64,000 nt of DNA, taken from positions 248,001 to 312,000 of the forward strand of contig NZ_JAKNTW010000004.1 in the NCBI RefSeq assembly GCF_022213955.1, written 5' to 3'. Source of the stretch: Dolomitihabitans soli (lineage in GTDB: Bacteria; Actinomycetota; Actinomycetes; Streptosporangiales; Streptosporangiaceae). The position numbers were made by a program, and so were the translations under genes. This document shows, piece after piece, positions 36,534-44,526 of this stretch (positions are counted from its first letter, which is position 1; every line of letters begins with the position of its first letter). The notes beneath the pieces were generated by a model that saw only the letters and a program-made list of their open reading frames with translations, ran no database searches and was not told the DNA's origin.

Positions 36534-37412
36534 TCGATCTCCAGAGGGGCATGCGCGAGGTCGTACCACCCGGTCGCGGGCGACACCCACCCCATTTCCA
36601 GTCGCGATCCCATCATGGCGCAGAACATTTCGGTAGTCTTACGCATCTGGGGTATCGGTGCCGTCTCTTCGCAATCTTCCGGCCCCACGACCTCGGTGAG
36701 CGCGTACTTTGTCGCGGTTTTCACATCTTTCCATCGGGACCACCGCCGCCGGCCCGGCCGGGAGATGTCGACGAAGACGAGCCGGCGGTCGGCCGCCGCG
36801 CACTCGCGGCGCCGGCGGCCCGGTGAGCAGCTCCACCGCATCGCGCGCCACGCTGGACCCGATCGCCCCGACCGTCACCGGCGCGGCCCCACCGACCGTC
36901 CCGTCCGTCATCACGCGCGGCGCCGGGGGCGAGGCGGCGGCCCGTTTGACCACACCCACGTCGCCCACGTCCCCCGCGTCCCCCGCCGTGCCGCGCACCC
37001 GGGCCCGCCGCACCCGGGCCGCGCACCAGGGCCACGGCGAGGCGCCACAGCGCGTCCCGCGGCACCCGGGCGGCGTCCACGTCCGCGGGGGTCACCGAAC
37101 CGGGAGGCACGTGCAGACGGGAGGTCGCCGGTCGGCGACCGAGTCGCCGGGATCCCGCGGCGACTCGTGGCGCGACAGCTCGCCGACCCGCCGGACCCCG
37201 CCTGTGAGCAGCGACTCCAGGCACAGTGCGCCCGCGTCGAAGCCATCGGCGACCCCCCTCAGGGGCTGTGCAAACGTGAGCTTGCTTACGACGCTCGGCG
37301 AACGGCTCGCACCACCGCACCCTCGCCGATCCGGGGCAATGAATTCGACGTCAGGTGACACCGGATCAGCGAACACGGCCCCACGACCAGCCACCCGATA
37401 AATGGTGAACAT
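36518..37412 (-). pseudogene. Frameshifted remnant of an unidentified gene
   Basis: Three leftward frames look protein-like in turn. One opens with M-F-T-I-Y-R-V-A-G-R-G-A-V-F-A-D from 37412; another carries V-T-V-G-A-I-G-S-S-V-A-R-D-A-V-E-L-L-T-G near 36840-36890; the last carries R-L-V-F-V-D-I-S-R-P-G-R-R-R-W then T-A-T-K-Y-A-L-T-E-V-V-G-P-E-D to 36518. A one-base shift near 36785 would join the last two pieces into a segment resembling the C-terminus of ThiF/E1-like adenylating enzymes (D-A-V-E-L-L-T-G then L-V-F-V-D). No intact frame spans the region. The E1-like identity is a weak guess; decay is better supported. Its end overlaps the amidotransferase-like gene start. Confidence 0.45.
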
Positions 37413-37657
37413 GATTCGTTTTCACCTCTTGCGCCCATCAATTCTCTTGATCACGGATAATCACACTGCAATTACGAACAGTTCGCTTACGCACCATATT
37501 GCGGCAAGTAGGTTGTGTCGTCCAAGTAACGGTGGAAGACTCTAATTCGAGCGATCGGACGGACCGGGGTCACCGATCACTCATCACCCGGAACCGTCAG
37601 AGAGGTGCGTCAAGGCGATCGGACGAAATTTCGATCGATTAGGGTGGGTTCCGGTAA

Positions 37658-38776
37658 ATGTTATTGAATCCGCGTCTCGTCAAGGAGAGCTTCGCCTTCA
37701 TCGAACCCGCGGCCGTCCCGGCCGCGACATATTTCTACGGCCGCCTGTTCGCGGAGAGCCCGCACCTTCGGGGGATGTTCCCGCCCGCGATGGACGTGCA
37801 GCGCGACCGCCTGTTCAGCGCGCTGACGCGGATCGTCTGGAGCGTGGACAGCCCGGCCACCCTCGCCTCCTATCTCGGTCAGCTCGGGCGCGACCACCGC
37901 AAGTACGGCGTGCTCGCCGAGCACTACAGCGCGGTCGGCAACGCCCTCATCGCCACCGCCAGGCGTTTCGCCGCCGAGATCTGGTCCACCGAGATGGAGG
38001 CCGCCTGGGTGGCCGCCTACCGGGCCGCGGCCGACCTCATGATCGAGGCGGCCAGGTCCGACGAGGGGGTCGCGCCCGCGTGGTGGCCGGCCGAGGTGAT
38101 CGACCACGAGTGCCGGACGGCCGACATCGCCGTCATCACCCTGCGCCCGGCCCAGCCTCTGCCGTATCAGCCCGGGCAGTACGTGAACGTGCAGACCGCG
38201 CGCTGGCCGCGGGTGTGGCGCGCCTTCTCCATCGCCAACGCGCCGCGCGCCGACGGCACCATGCGCCTGCACGTGCGCGCCGTACCCGGCGGGTGGGTGT
38301 CCGGCACGCTGGTCAGGCACACGCGCGCCGGCGACACCGTGACGCTGGGCCCGGCGATGGGCGGCATGACCCCGTCGCACGACACCGGCCGCGACATCCT
38401 CGCGGTCGCCGGAGGCACCGGCCTGGCCCCGCTCAAGGCCATCGTGGAGCACGTCATCCGCTCGGGCCACCGTCCCGCCATCCACCTGCTGTACGGCGCG
38501 CGGCGCACCGGCGAACTGTACGACCTGCCCGACCTGGACCGGATGCGGGCGGGGTACCCGTCGCTGCGGGTGCTGCCGGTGATCTCCGACCAGCCGGGCT
38601 ACGACGGGGTACGGGGCCGGCTGCCCGACGTGGTGGGACGCTTTCGCTCCTGGCGGGAGCACGTCGCCTACGTGTGCGGGCCGTCGGCCATGGTCAACGA
38701 GACCGTCCGCCGGCTCCAGCAGGGCGGGATGCCGCTCACCCGCATCCACCGCGACACCGTCCCCGGCGAGCCGTGA
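37658..38776 (+). CDS. Flavohaemoglobin-like globin-reductase
   Basis: The 372-residue product has an N-terminal globin domain (1-135; Tyr27 as B10 in Y-F-Y-G-R-L-F and proximal His80 in R-D-H-R-K-Y-G) and a ferredoxin-reductase part. The FAD motif is R-A-F-S-I-A-N-A-P (about 189-197), the NAD motif A-V-A-G-G-T-G-L-A-P-L-K-A (about 249-261), with Y-V-C-G-P-S-A-M-V near the end. Flavohaemoglobins oxidise nitric oxide to nitrate. The length is a little short of Hmp (about 396). ATG 37658 lies behind an AT-rich 245-bp region holding the promoter. Confidence 0.9.
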   Translation: MLLNPRLVKESFAFIEPAAVPAATYFYGRLFAESPHLRGMFPPAMDVQRDRLFSALTRIVWSVDSPATLASYLGQLGRDHRKYGVLAEHYSAVGNALIATARRFAAEIWSTEMEAAWVAAYRAAADLMIEAARSDEGVAPAWWPAEVIDHECRTADIAVITLRPAQPLPYQPGQYVNVQTARWPRVWRAFSIANAPRADGTMRLHVRAVPGGWVSGTLVRHTRAGDTVTLGPAMGGMTPSHDTGRDILAVAGGTGLAPLKAIVEHVIRSGHRPAIHLLYGARRTGELYDLPDLDRMRAGYPSLRVLPVISDQPGYDGVRGRLPDVVGRFRSWREHVAYVCGPSAMVNETVRRLQQGGMPLTRIHRDTVPGEP

Positions 38777-38934
38777 GGCTCGAGGTCGAGCCGCTCGCCG
38801 GTCGTCGCCTGCCTGTTCGGCGACCGGCCGTCCTCGTGCCCAACCCGATGTGGCCGCTCGTCCCGGGCGGCTTCCGGCTCACCGATGTCCGTAACCGGAG
38901 GGACACGTGTCGCGTCCACTCGTGCCAGGCATGA
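38773..38934 (+). CDS. Possible 53-residue ORF coupled to the globin gene
   Basis: A GTG at 38773 overlaps the stop of the globin-reductase gene (GTGA) and opens a 54-codon frame containing L-V-P-N-P-M-W-P-L-V-P-G-G-F-R-L-T-D and ending C-R-V-H-S-C-Q-A. The overlap is typical of coupled genes, but the third-position pattern is not decisive and I recognise no family. It may be noncoding. Beyond it, to 39007, I see no gene. Confidence 0.25.
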   Translation: MRLEVEPLAGRRLPVRRPAVLVPNPMWPLVPGGFRLTDVRNRRDTCRVHSCQA

Positions 38935-39007
38935 CCGCAGCCTCTACTTCGCCCGCCCCCAGGCGGCGGCCGCGGCAGACCACGCCTCCCGGCAGGGGCG
39001 TCGGACG

Positions 39008-39529
39008 TCAGGGGGTGAAGATCTCCTGGACCTGCACGATGTGACCGCGGTGCACGGTGATCAGCGCCGGACGGGGGGCCGGCTTCTTGGCCCGCTTGAT
39101 CAGCGTGCTCCTGGAGCAGCGCTTGTTCCCCAGGCCGGTGCGCCTGTCCACCGTCAGGTCGGTCATCGAGGCCTTGCATCCATGCGCGCTCAGGAATCGC
39201 ACGCTGGAGGAGATCGGCGACGCGTACGCCTGCACGTCGCCCTCGGGCGGGCCGACGAAGTATCCCTCGGTCTTGGTGCCCTTCTTCCATCGAATCGGCT
39301 CGTACTCGGCGACCTGACCCTGCACTGTGGTGATCCAGCCCCGCAGGATGCCGTTGCGGCGGGGGTGGATCCTCTTCGAGAAGTCGTGGCCGGTGTCCGG
39401 CTGGAAGGTCGTGCCGAAGATCTTCGGCTTCTTGTAGACGGGGGTCGCCATGGCTTGGGCCGAGGCGCCCGGCAGAACGACGGCCGCCGCGGCAGCGGCC
39501 ACGATCAGCGTACGGAATGTGTTGTTCAC
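39008..39529 (-). CDS. Secreted protein of unknown function
   Basis: The 173-residue product has a clear Sec signal peptide (L-I-V-A-A-A-A-A-A-V-V-L-P-G-A-S-A-Q-A, cleavage near residue 28). The mature domain is basic, with G-T-T-F-Q-P-D-T-G-H-D-F, G-Y-F-V-G-P-P-E-G-D-V and two Cys residues that could form a disulfide outside the cell. GTG 39529 precedes the signal peptide. It is preceded by a 296-bp stretch before the next gene. I do not recognise the family. Confidence 0.7.
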   Translation of the reverse strand: MNNTFRTLIVAAAAAAVVLPGASAQAMATPVYKKPKIFGTTFQPDTGHDFSKRIHPRRNGILRGWITTVQGQVAEYEPIRWKKGTKTEGYFVGPPEGDVQAYASPISSSVRFLSAHGCKASMTDLTVDRRTGLGNKRCSRSTLIKRAKKPAPRPALITVHRGHIVQVQEIFTP

Positions 39530-39590
39530 GCCAGTTTGAGCCCCGATCACGCGCCCAGGTTCGCCGTGCTCGCTGTGACACTCGTCACAG

Positions 39591-39829
39591 CGAGGGTGCG
39601 CCGGCCGCCGTGGCCGTCGGTTGGGTGGTGTTCCTGACGCGGCAGCTCTTCGGCGAGTCGATCGGGCCCGCCCTCGGCGTCGGCCACCGGATCGCGAACA
39701 CCATCGTGCCGCCCCCGGAATCCCTGCCGAGGGAAGTTCACCGGCACTCCGCTGCTCGTCCTCACCGCGCCGGCCCGCGTCATCGGGGCCGCCGGGCTGT
39801 CCGCGCTCCGGCGGCGCTACCTCGCCTAG
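39591..39829 (+). other. Gap with protein-like fragments, possibly decayed
   Basis: On the + strand one frame reads V-G-W-V-V-F-L-T-R-Q-L-F-G-E-S-I-G-P-A-L-G-V-G-H and another, after a shift near 39735, reads G-T-P-L-L-V-L-T-A-P-A-R-V-I-G-A-A-G-L-S before a TAG at about 39829. They may be the end of one decayed gene. The pieces are too short to name. I see no other feature between the secreted protein and the regulator. Confidence 0.2.
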
Positions 39830-40623
39830 TTCTTGAAGAAGGCGGCGGTCTCCTCGTCGTTGGGCCAGAACGTCTCGATCGCGAGCTCGGCGACGGTCAC
39901 GTCGACGGGGGTGCCGAAGGTCGCGATCGTGGTGAACATCGACAGCACGGTGTCGCCGTGCCGGATGCGCAGCGGCACCAGGATGTCGGAGCCGCCGGGC
40001 AGCAGGGCGACGTTGAGGTCGACCCCGGGATAGCGGTAGGCGGCCAGCTCGTCGTGCAGGTCGGCGAGCACGCCCTCGCCCGACAGCTCCGCCTGGCGGC
40101 GCAGCCCGGCGAGCAGATGGGCCCTGACCTCGGGCAGGTTGACCAGATGGCGGGCGATGCCCTCGGGATGCAGGGAGAGCCGCATGATGTTGACGGGCTC
40201 GGCCAGCAGGTGCGCGGGCACCCCTTCGAGGAACATCCCGGCCGCGTCGTTGGCCGCCACCAGGTCCCATGCCCGGTCGACGACCAGGGCGGGGTAGGGC
40301 TCGTGACCGGCGAGGATCTTGTCCAGCGCCTGCCGTACCGGGCCCATCTCCGGTGCGGCCACCTCGCGCTCACGGTAGACGGGGGCGAACCCGGCGGCCA
40401 GCAGCAGGCGGTTGCGGTGACGCAGCGGCAGATCCAGGTGCCCGGCCAGCTTCAGCACCATCTCACGGCTCGGCCGTGCCCTGCCGGTCTCCAGAAAGCT
40501 GATGTGCCTGGCCGAGACCTCCGCCTCGATCGCCAGGTCGAGCTGGCTCACCCTGCGCCGCTGCCGCCAGCTGCGCAGCAGATCACCGACGCTCTCCTCA
40601 CGTTCGACCACCGCTGATGTCAT
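39826..40623 (-). CDS. XRE-family regulator with MmyB-like ligand domain
   Basis: The 265-residue product starts with a helix-turn-helix (about 13-68: W-R-Q-R-R-R-V-S-Q-L-D-L-A then S-A-R-H-I-S-F-L-E-T-G-R-A-R-P-S). A PAS-like MmyB ligand-binding domain follows (about 105-255; Y-P-A-L-V-V-D-R-A-W-D-L-V-A-A-N at the start). Members often repress a neighbouring oxidoreductase gene. Here the neighbour is a possible remnant on one side and an unassigned gap on the other, so the target is unknown. It starts at ATG 40623. Confidence 0.85.
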   Translation of the reverse strand: MTSAVVEREESVGDLLRSWRQRRRVSQLDLAIEAEVSARHISFLETGRARPSREMVLKLAGHLDLPLRHRNRLLLAAGFAPVYREREVAAPEMGPVRQALDKILAGHEPYPALVVDRAWDLVAANDAAGMFLEGVPAHLLAEPVNIMRLSLHPEGIARHLVNLPEVRAHLLAGLRRQAELSGEGVLADLHDELAAYRYPGVDLNVALLPGGSDILVPLRIRHGDTVLSMFTTIATFGTPVDVTVAELAIETFWPNDEETAAFFKN

Positions 40624-41050
40624 GCGGCCAACGCTATCGGCGGGAGAGAATCGCGGCGATTACCTCCCGGGTAGGCGCGAGCGGCCGGTGACGATGGCCG
40701 GTCGGCAGCCGATGGGAGCCCGCCCACCCCGTCCAGGCCGGACCACGGCCATGTGGCCGGCAGCAACCGCTTCGACAGTTCCCGGCGACCAGAAAGGTAC
40801 TGTCGAGCCTGGTGGGGGCATACAGGAAGCGCGAGCCCGGCTTCGTCATCGACCACGGGGCGGCCCGGAACTCCGGCTGGACCGACAGGCCCCAGCCGCC
40901 GGCCGCGTCGCCCATCCGATCAGCGGGTATTCGCGAGACGCGGGACGAACCGCCGACGCAAATCGCACAGAGCCCGGCAGCCCGCCCCGCAACATGACAC
41001 GATGATGCCGATCCAGTGTTCGAATCGAGAGTAAGAGGGGAGGGCCGGCC
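40624..41050. other. Intergenic region without a supported gene
   Basis: This 427-bp gap lies between the divergent regulator and the BNR-repeat gene. Several short frames exist on both strands, but none has the codon bias, start signals or family features of a real gene. It must contain the two promoters. A purine-rich site (AGAGGGGAGGG) before 41051 belongs to the next gene. Confidence 0.5.
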
Positions 41051-42130
41051 ATGGGCGACACGCTCCTGGCGATCGGCACGCGCAAGGGACTGTTCCTGGC
41101 GCGCGCCGCGGATGACGGACCCTTCGAGGTCGATCCGGTCCAGTTCTCGACCATCGCGGTGCACGCGGTGGCGATCGACACCCGCGGACCGGCGCCGCGA
41201 CTGCTCGCCGCGATCGAGTACGGCCACTTCGGGCCCTCGATCATGTGGTCGGACGACCTCGGGGAGACCTGGCAGGAGTCCGAGCGGCCGCCCGTCGCCT
41301 TCCCCGAGGGCACCGGCGCCACCCTGGCCCGCGTGTGGCAGCTCCAGCCCTCCCCCGCCGAGCCCGGGGTGGTCTGGGCCGGGGCCGAGCCGGGAGCGCT
41401 GTTCCGCAGCGAGGACGCGGGCGAGACCTTCTCGCTGGTCGAGGGGCTGTGGGAGCATCCGCACCGGGAGCGCTGGCAGCCGGGTGGCGGCGGCCTGTGC
41501 CTGCACACCGTGCTGCCGCACCCGAGCGACCCCAAGACCATCGCCGTCGCCGTCTCCGCCGCGGGGTTCTACCGCAGCACCGACGGCGGGCAGAGCTGGA
41601 GCGCCGCCAACAAGGGGATCCGCGCCCCCTTCCTGCCGGAGGGCGAGCAGTATCCGGAGTTCGGCCAGTGCGTGCACAAGGTCGCCCTCCATCCCGAGCG
41701 GCCTGACCGGCTCTACCTCCAGCACCACTTCGGCGTCTACCGCAGCGACGACTTCGGCTCCTCCTGGAGCTCCATCGGCGACTCGCTGCCCTCCGACTTC
41801 GGCTTCCCGATCGTGGTCCACCCCAGCCGGCCCGACACGGTCTTCGTGCTCCCGCTGGAGTCCGACCTCAACCGCGTGCCGGTCGGCAACCGCTACCGCG
41901 TCTACCGCACCGACGACGGCGGCGGCTCCTGGCGGGCGCTCGCGGACGGCCTGCCCGACACGCCGGTGCACGCGGCCGTGCTGCGCGACGCGATGTGCGC
42001 CTCCGACGCCGGGGTGTTCTTCGGCACCCGCGACGGCGAGGTGTACGGCTCCCGCGACGACGGCGAGAGCTGGTCGCTGATCGCACGGCACCTGCCCGAC
42101 GTCCTCACCGTGCGCGCCACGGTGCTGTGA
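41051..42130 (+). CDS. BNR-repeat/sialidase-fold beta-propeller protein
   Basis: The 359-residue product shows repeated Asp-box-like units such as S-D-D-L-G-E-T-W, S-E-D-A-G-E-T-F, S-T-D-G-G-Q-S-W, S-D-D-F-G-S-S-W, T-D-D-G-G-G-S-W and S-R-D-D-G-E-S-W. These mark a six- or seven-bladed propeller of the exo-sialidase/VPS10-like type. It has no signal peptide, so it is probably cytosolic. It is followed 40 bp on by a MoaD/ThiS-like gene on the same strand; their pairing suggests joint function, but I know of no defined activity. ATG 41051 has a strong AGGGGAGGG ribosome site. Confidence 0.85.
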   Translation: MGDTLLAIGTRKGLFLARAADDGPFEVDPVQFSTIAVHAVAIDTRGPAPRLLAAIEYGHFGPSIMWSDDLGETWQESERPPVAFPEGTGATLARVWQLQPSPAEPGVVWAGAEPGALFRSEDAGETFSLVEGLWEHPHRERWQPGGGGLCLHTVLPHPSDPKTIAVAVSAAGFYRSTDGGQSWSAANKGIRAPFLPEGEQYPEFGQCVHKVALHPERPDRLYLQHHFGVYRSDDFGSSWSSIGDSLPSDFGFPIVVHPSRPDTVFVLPLESDLNRVPVGNRYRVYRTDDGGGSWRALADGLPDTPVHAAVLRDAMCASDAGVFFGTRDGEVYGSRDDGESWSLIARHLPDVLTVRATVL

Positions 42131-42170
42131 CCGTGCCCACCGGCACGCCCGTCGCCATGACCATGACCTC

Positions 42171-42479
42171 ATGAGCAGGCCCGTGACCCTCGTGACGTTC
42201 GTGCTGCCCAGCACGCTGCGGCGCTGGGTCAGCGGGGCGAGTGAGGTGCGGGTCTTCGCCGTGGCGCAGGACGACGACACCCATCCCACGCTCGGCACCG
42301 CCCTCGGCAAGCTCCGCCGTACCCATCCCCTGCTCGAGAAACGGCTGTGCGACGAGTACGGCCACGTCAAGCGGAACATCAGCATGTTCGTGTACGGGCA
42401 GGACACCCGCAGGCTCGGCGGCCTGGAGTGCGCTATGCCGCCGGGCGCGGAGGTCTACGTGCTGCCCGCGCTGACCTGA
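42171..42479 (+). CDS. MoaD/ThiS-like small protein
   Basis: The 102-residue product has the beta-grasp outline of MoaD/ThiS proteins: T-L-V-T-F-V-L-P-S-T-L, D-E-Y-G-H-V-K-R-N-I-S-M-F-V-Y-G, and P-P-G-A-E-V-Y-V-L-P-A. Classical members end in Gly-Gly for thiocarboxylation; this one ends L-P-A-L-T, so it cannot be activated in that way. It is probably a structural partner of the BNR protein encoded just upstream. Confidence 0.7.
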   Translation: MSRPVTLVTFVLPSTLRRWVSGASEVRVFAVAQDDDTHPTLGTALGKLRRTHPLLEKRLCDEYGHVKRNISMFVYGQDTRRLGGLECAMPPGAEVYVLPALT

Positions 42480-42489
42480 GAGCGGACGG

Positions 42490-43212
42490 TCAGGGGGCGA
42501 CGCGGCCGTTGGCGACGAAGGCGGCGTGGGTGAGGGGCATCAGCCCGGCCCAGATCGTCTCCAGCTTCTCGGCCACCATCTCGATCTCACGCTGCGGGAA
42601 CGAGGGGACCTTGGCGTCCTCGTTATTGGTGCGCAGGGACAGGAAGTGCATCAGCGCCCGTGCGTTGCACGTCGCGTACATGGTGGAGAAGAGGCCGAGG
42701 GGCAGCACCGCCCTGGCCACCTCACGGGCCACCCCGGCCGCCAGCATCTCCTGGTAGGCCGCGTACGACTGCCGGTAGGAGCTTTCCATCGCCTCGGTGA
42801 CGAGCTTGTGCTGCTCGTCGGTGCCCTCAACGAAGACGTAACGCCCCGGCCGGCCCTCCTGGACGAGTTTGCGGTCCCTGCCGGGCACGTAGAAGACCGG
42901 CTGCAACTCGCGGTACCGGCCGCTCTCCTCGTTGTAGGACCAGACCCGGTGCCGGTGGAACTCGCGGAAGACGAAGATCGGCGCGCTGATGAAGAAGGTC
43001 ATCGAGTTGTGCTCGAAGGGACTGCCGTGCCGGTCGCGCATCAGGAAGTTGATCAGCCCTTTGGAGCGCTCCGGGTCCTTGTTCACCTCTTCCAGGGACT
43101 GCTCCCCGGCGGTGGAGACACGGGCCGCGAACAGCACATCGGAATCCGCGGCGCTGTGTTTGACCAGCTCCACCGTGACGTCGTCGAGAAACCGCGGCCG
43201 GCTGTCTTCCAC
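42490..43212 (-). CDS. thyX: Flavin-dependent thymidylate synthase ThyX
   Basis: ThyX makes dTMP from dUMP using FAD and methylenetetrahydrofolate. The 240-residue product carries the signature R-H-R-x7-S as R-H-R-V-W-S-Y-N-E-E-S, plus S-G-R-Y-R-E-L. GTG 43212 is chosen because it is preceded by AAGGGGA and gives the usual start before D-D-V-T-V-E-L-V; ATG 43251 would add 13 unusual residues. It is convergent with the MoaD-like gene (10-bp gap). Confidence 0.95.
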   Translation of the reverse strand: MEDSRPRFLDDVTVELVKHSAADSDVLFAARVSTAGEQSLEEVNKDPERSKGLINFLMRDRHGSPFEHNSMTFFISAPIFVFREFHRHRVWSYNEESGRYRELQPVFYVPGRDRKLVQEGRPGRYVFVEGTDEQHKLVTEAMESSYRQSYAAYQEMLAAGVAREVARAVLPLGLFSTMYATCNARALMHFLSLRTNNEDAKVPSFPQREIEMVAEKLETIWAGLMPLTHAAFVANGRVAP

Positions 43213-43300
43213 CTGTTGATCCCCTTCATCGCGAACTCGGGCGGCCCCCACATTACAGGCCGGGTGGGTGCCCTCCGCGTCCGGCGGCGGCGGGGGACGC

Positions 43301-44446
43301 TCACAACCGGTAGACCCGTCTCGCGTTGCCCGAACCGATCATGTGGGCGATCCGTGCCGAGTCGCCGGCGCTCCACTCCCCCTCCGAGATCCGGTTGCCG
43401 AGCGCCCGCGCCAGCCCGCGCCGGTAGTAGAGGGCCCCCAGATGGCAGGTCTCGGCCACCCCGTAACAGTCGGAGCTGAACATCTGCTTGTGGAAGGGAA
43501 CCAGTTCGAGAAGCTCGCCGATGACCGCGGCCGACCCCGCGGCGGTGTGCGTGAGCGCGAGGCCGACGTCGACGTAGACGTGCGGGAAGACGCCGGCGAG
43601 GTAGGCCGCCTGCCGGTGGAAGGGATAGCAGTGCAACAGGACCACCGGTATCCCGAGCGGCTGCACCGCCCGGATGAACCCGGTCATCAACGACGGGTCG
43701 GTGCGGTGCAGGTCGAGATCCGGGTCGCCGAACCCGCAGTGGAACTGCATCGGCAGCGACCGTTCCCGCGCGACGTCGACGGCCGACCACAGCAGGTGAC
43801 GCAGCAGCACCGGGTCGGTGAGCCGCCTGGCCGGCTCCGCCAGGCGGCGGTTGGCCGCGGCGATCACCGAGCCCCGGCTGGGCCGCGACGGATCGAACTC
43901 CAGCCCGTCGCGGTAGGCGATGACCGACTTCAGCCCGACGGCCCTGGCCGCCCGCCTGGCCAGCTCGCCCACGACGTCGTCGAGGTAGTCGACGGCGGCG
44001 GGCCCGGCGAGCGCGACGGCCTGCTCGACCTGCTCCAGCCGTACGATCTCGTCGGCGGCGGCGCCGCCGAGCCGGCCCATCTCCGCGCACGACAGCGTCT
44101 CGGACGTGTTCAGGCCGGTGTCCACCAGGAACGCCACGATGCCCGACTCGCCGAGCAGCCGCCGGTTGACCTCCGCCGCGCCGAGCTCCGACCGTCTGGC
44201 CAGGTAGACGGCGGGCGGCGCGTGCGGCTCCAGGTCGAGGACGGGCGCGCACCAGCGCCGGATGGCCGCGCCGACCGGGGTGTCGAAATGGGTGGTGCCG
44301 GGCGGTGCGGGGGTGGCCGCCTCGGTGATCATCAGCTCGAACCGCGCCCTGCCGAGATCGTCGCGGCGCACCCCGTGGCAGTGGTGGTCGACGAGCGGGG
44401 CGAGCAGCGCCTCGCGCACCTGGTCCGGCAGGCCGGGGGGGAACAT
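43301..44446 (-). CDS. Amidohydrolase-superfamily protein
   Basis: The 381-residue product opens with the metal motif V-D-H-H-C-H-G (about 19-25), has M-Q-F-H-C-G-F-G-D and V-L-L-H-C-Y-P-F-H in the middle, and F-S-S-D-C-Y-G-V near the end, as in FluG-like or metal-dependent TIM-barrel hydrolases. The substrate is unknown. It lies between thyX and trpEG on the same strand; the 80-bp gap to trpEG does not require co-transcription. ATG 44446 follows AAGGAGG. Confidence 0.87.
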   Translation of the reverse strand: MFPPGLPDQVREALLAPLVDHHCHGVRRDDLGRARFELMITEAATPAPPGTTHFDTPVGAAIRRWCAPVLDLEPHAPPAVYLARRSELGAAEVNRRLLGESGIVAFLVDTGLNTSETLSCAEMGRLGGAAADEIVRLEQVEQAVALAGPAAVDYLDDVVGELARRAARAVGLKSVIAYRDGLEFDPSRPSRGSVIAAANRRLAEPARRLTDPVLLRHLLWSAVDVARERSLPMQFHCGFGDPDLDLHRTDPSLMTGFIRAVQPLGIPVVLLHCYPFHRQAAYLAGVFPHVYVDVGLALTHTAAGSAAVIGELLELVPFHKQMFSSDCYGVAETCHLGALYYRRGLARALGNRISEGEWSAGDSARIAHMIGSGNARRVYRL

Positions 44447-44526
44447 GGCACCTCCTTCCGCGGAGCGTGCGGGCGGACACGGACCCGCTGGAGCCTAGAG
44501 GCCACGTGTCCGCCCGGCGCGGCGTT

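Noticed and set aside
40634-42406. A 590-codon minus-strand frame opposite the BNR-repeat gene
   Set aside because: Composition is non-protein-like, and the plus strand has repeated Asp-box units and a good ribosome site.
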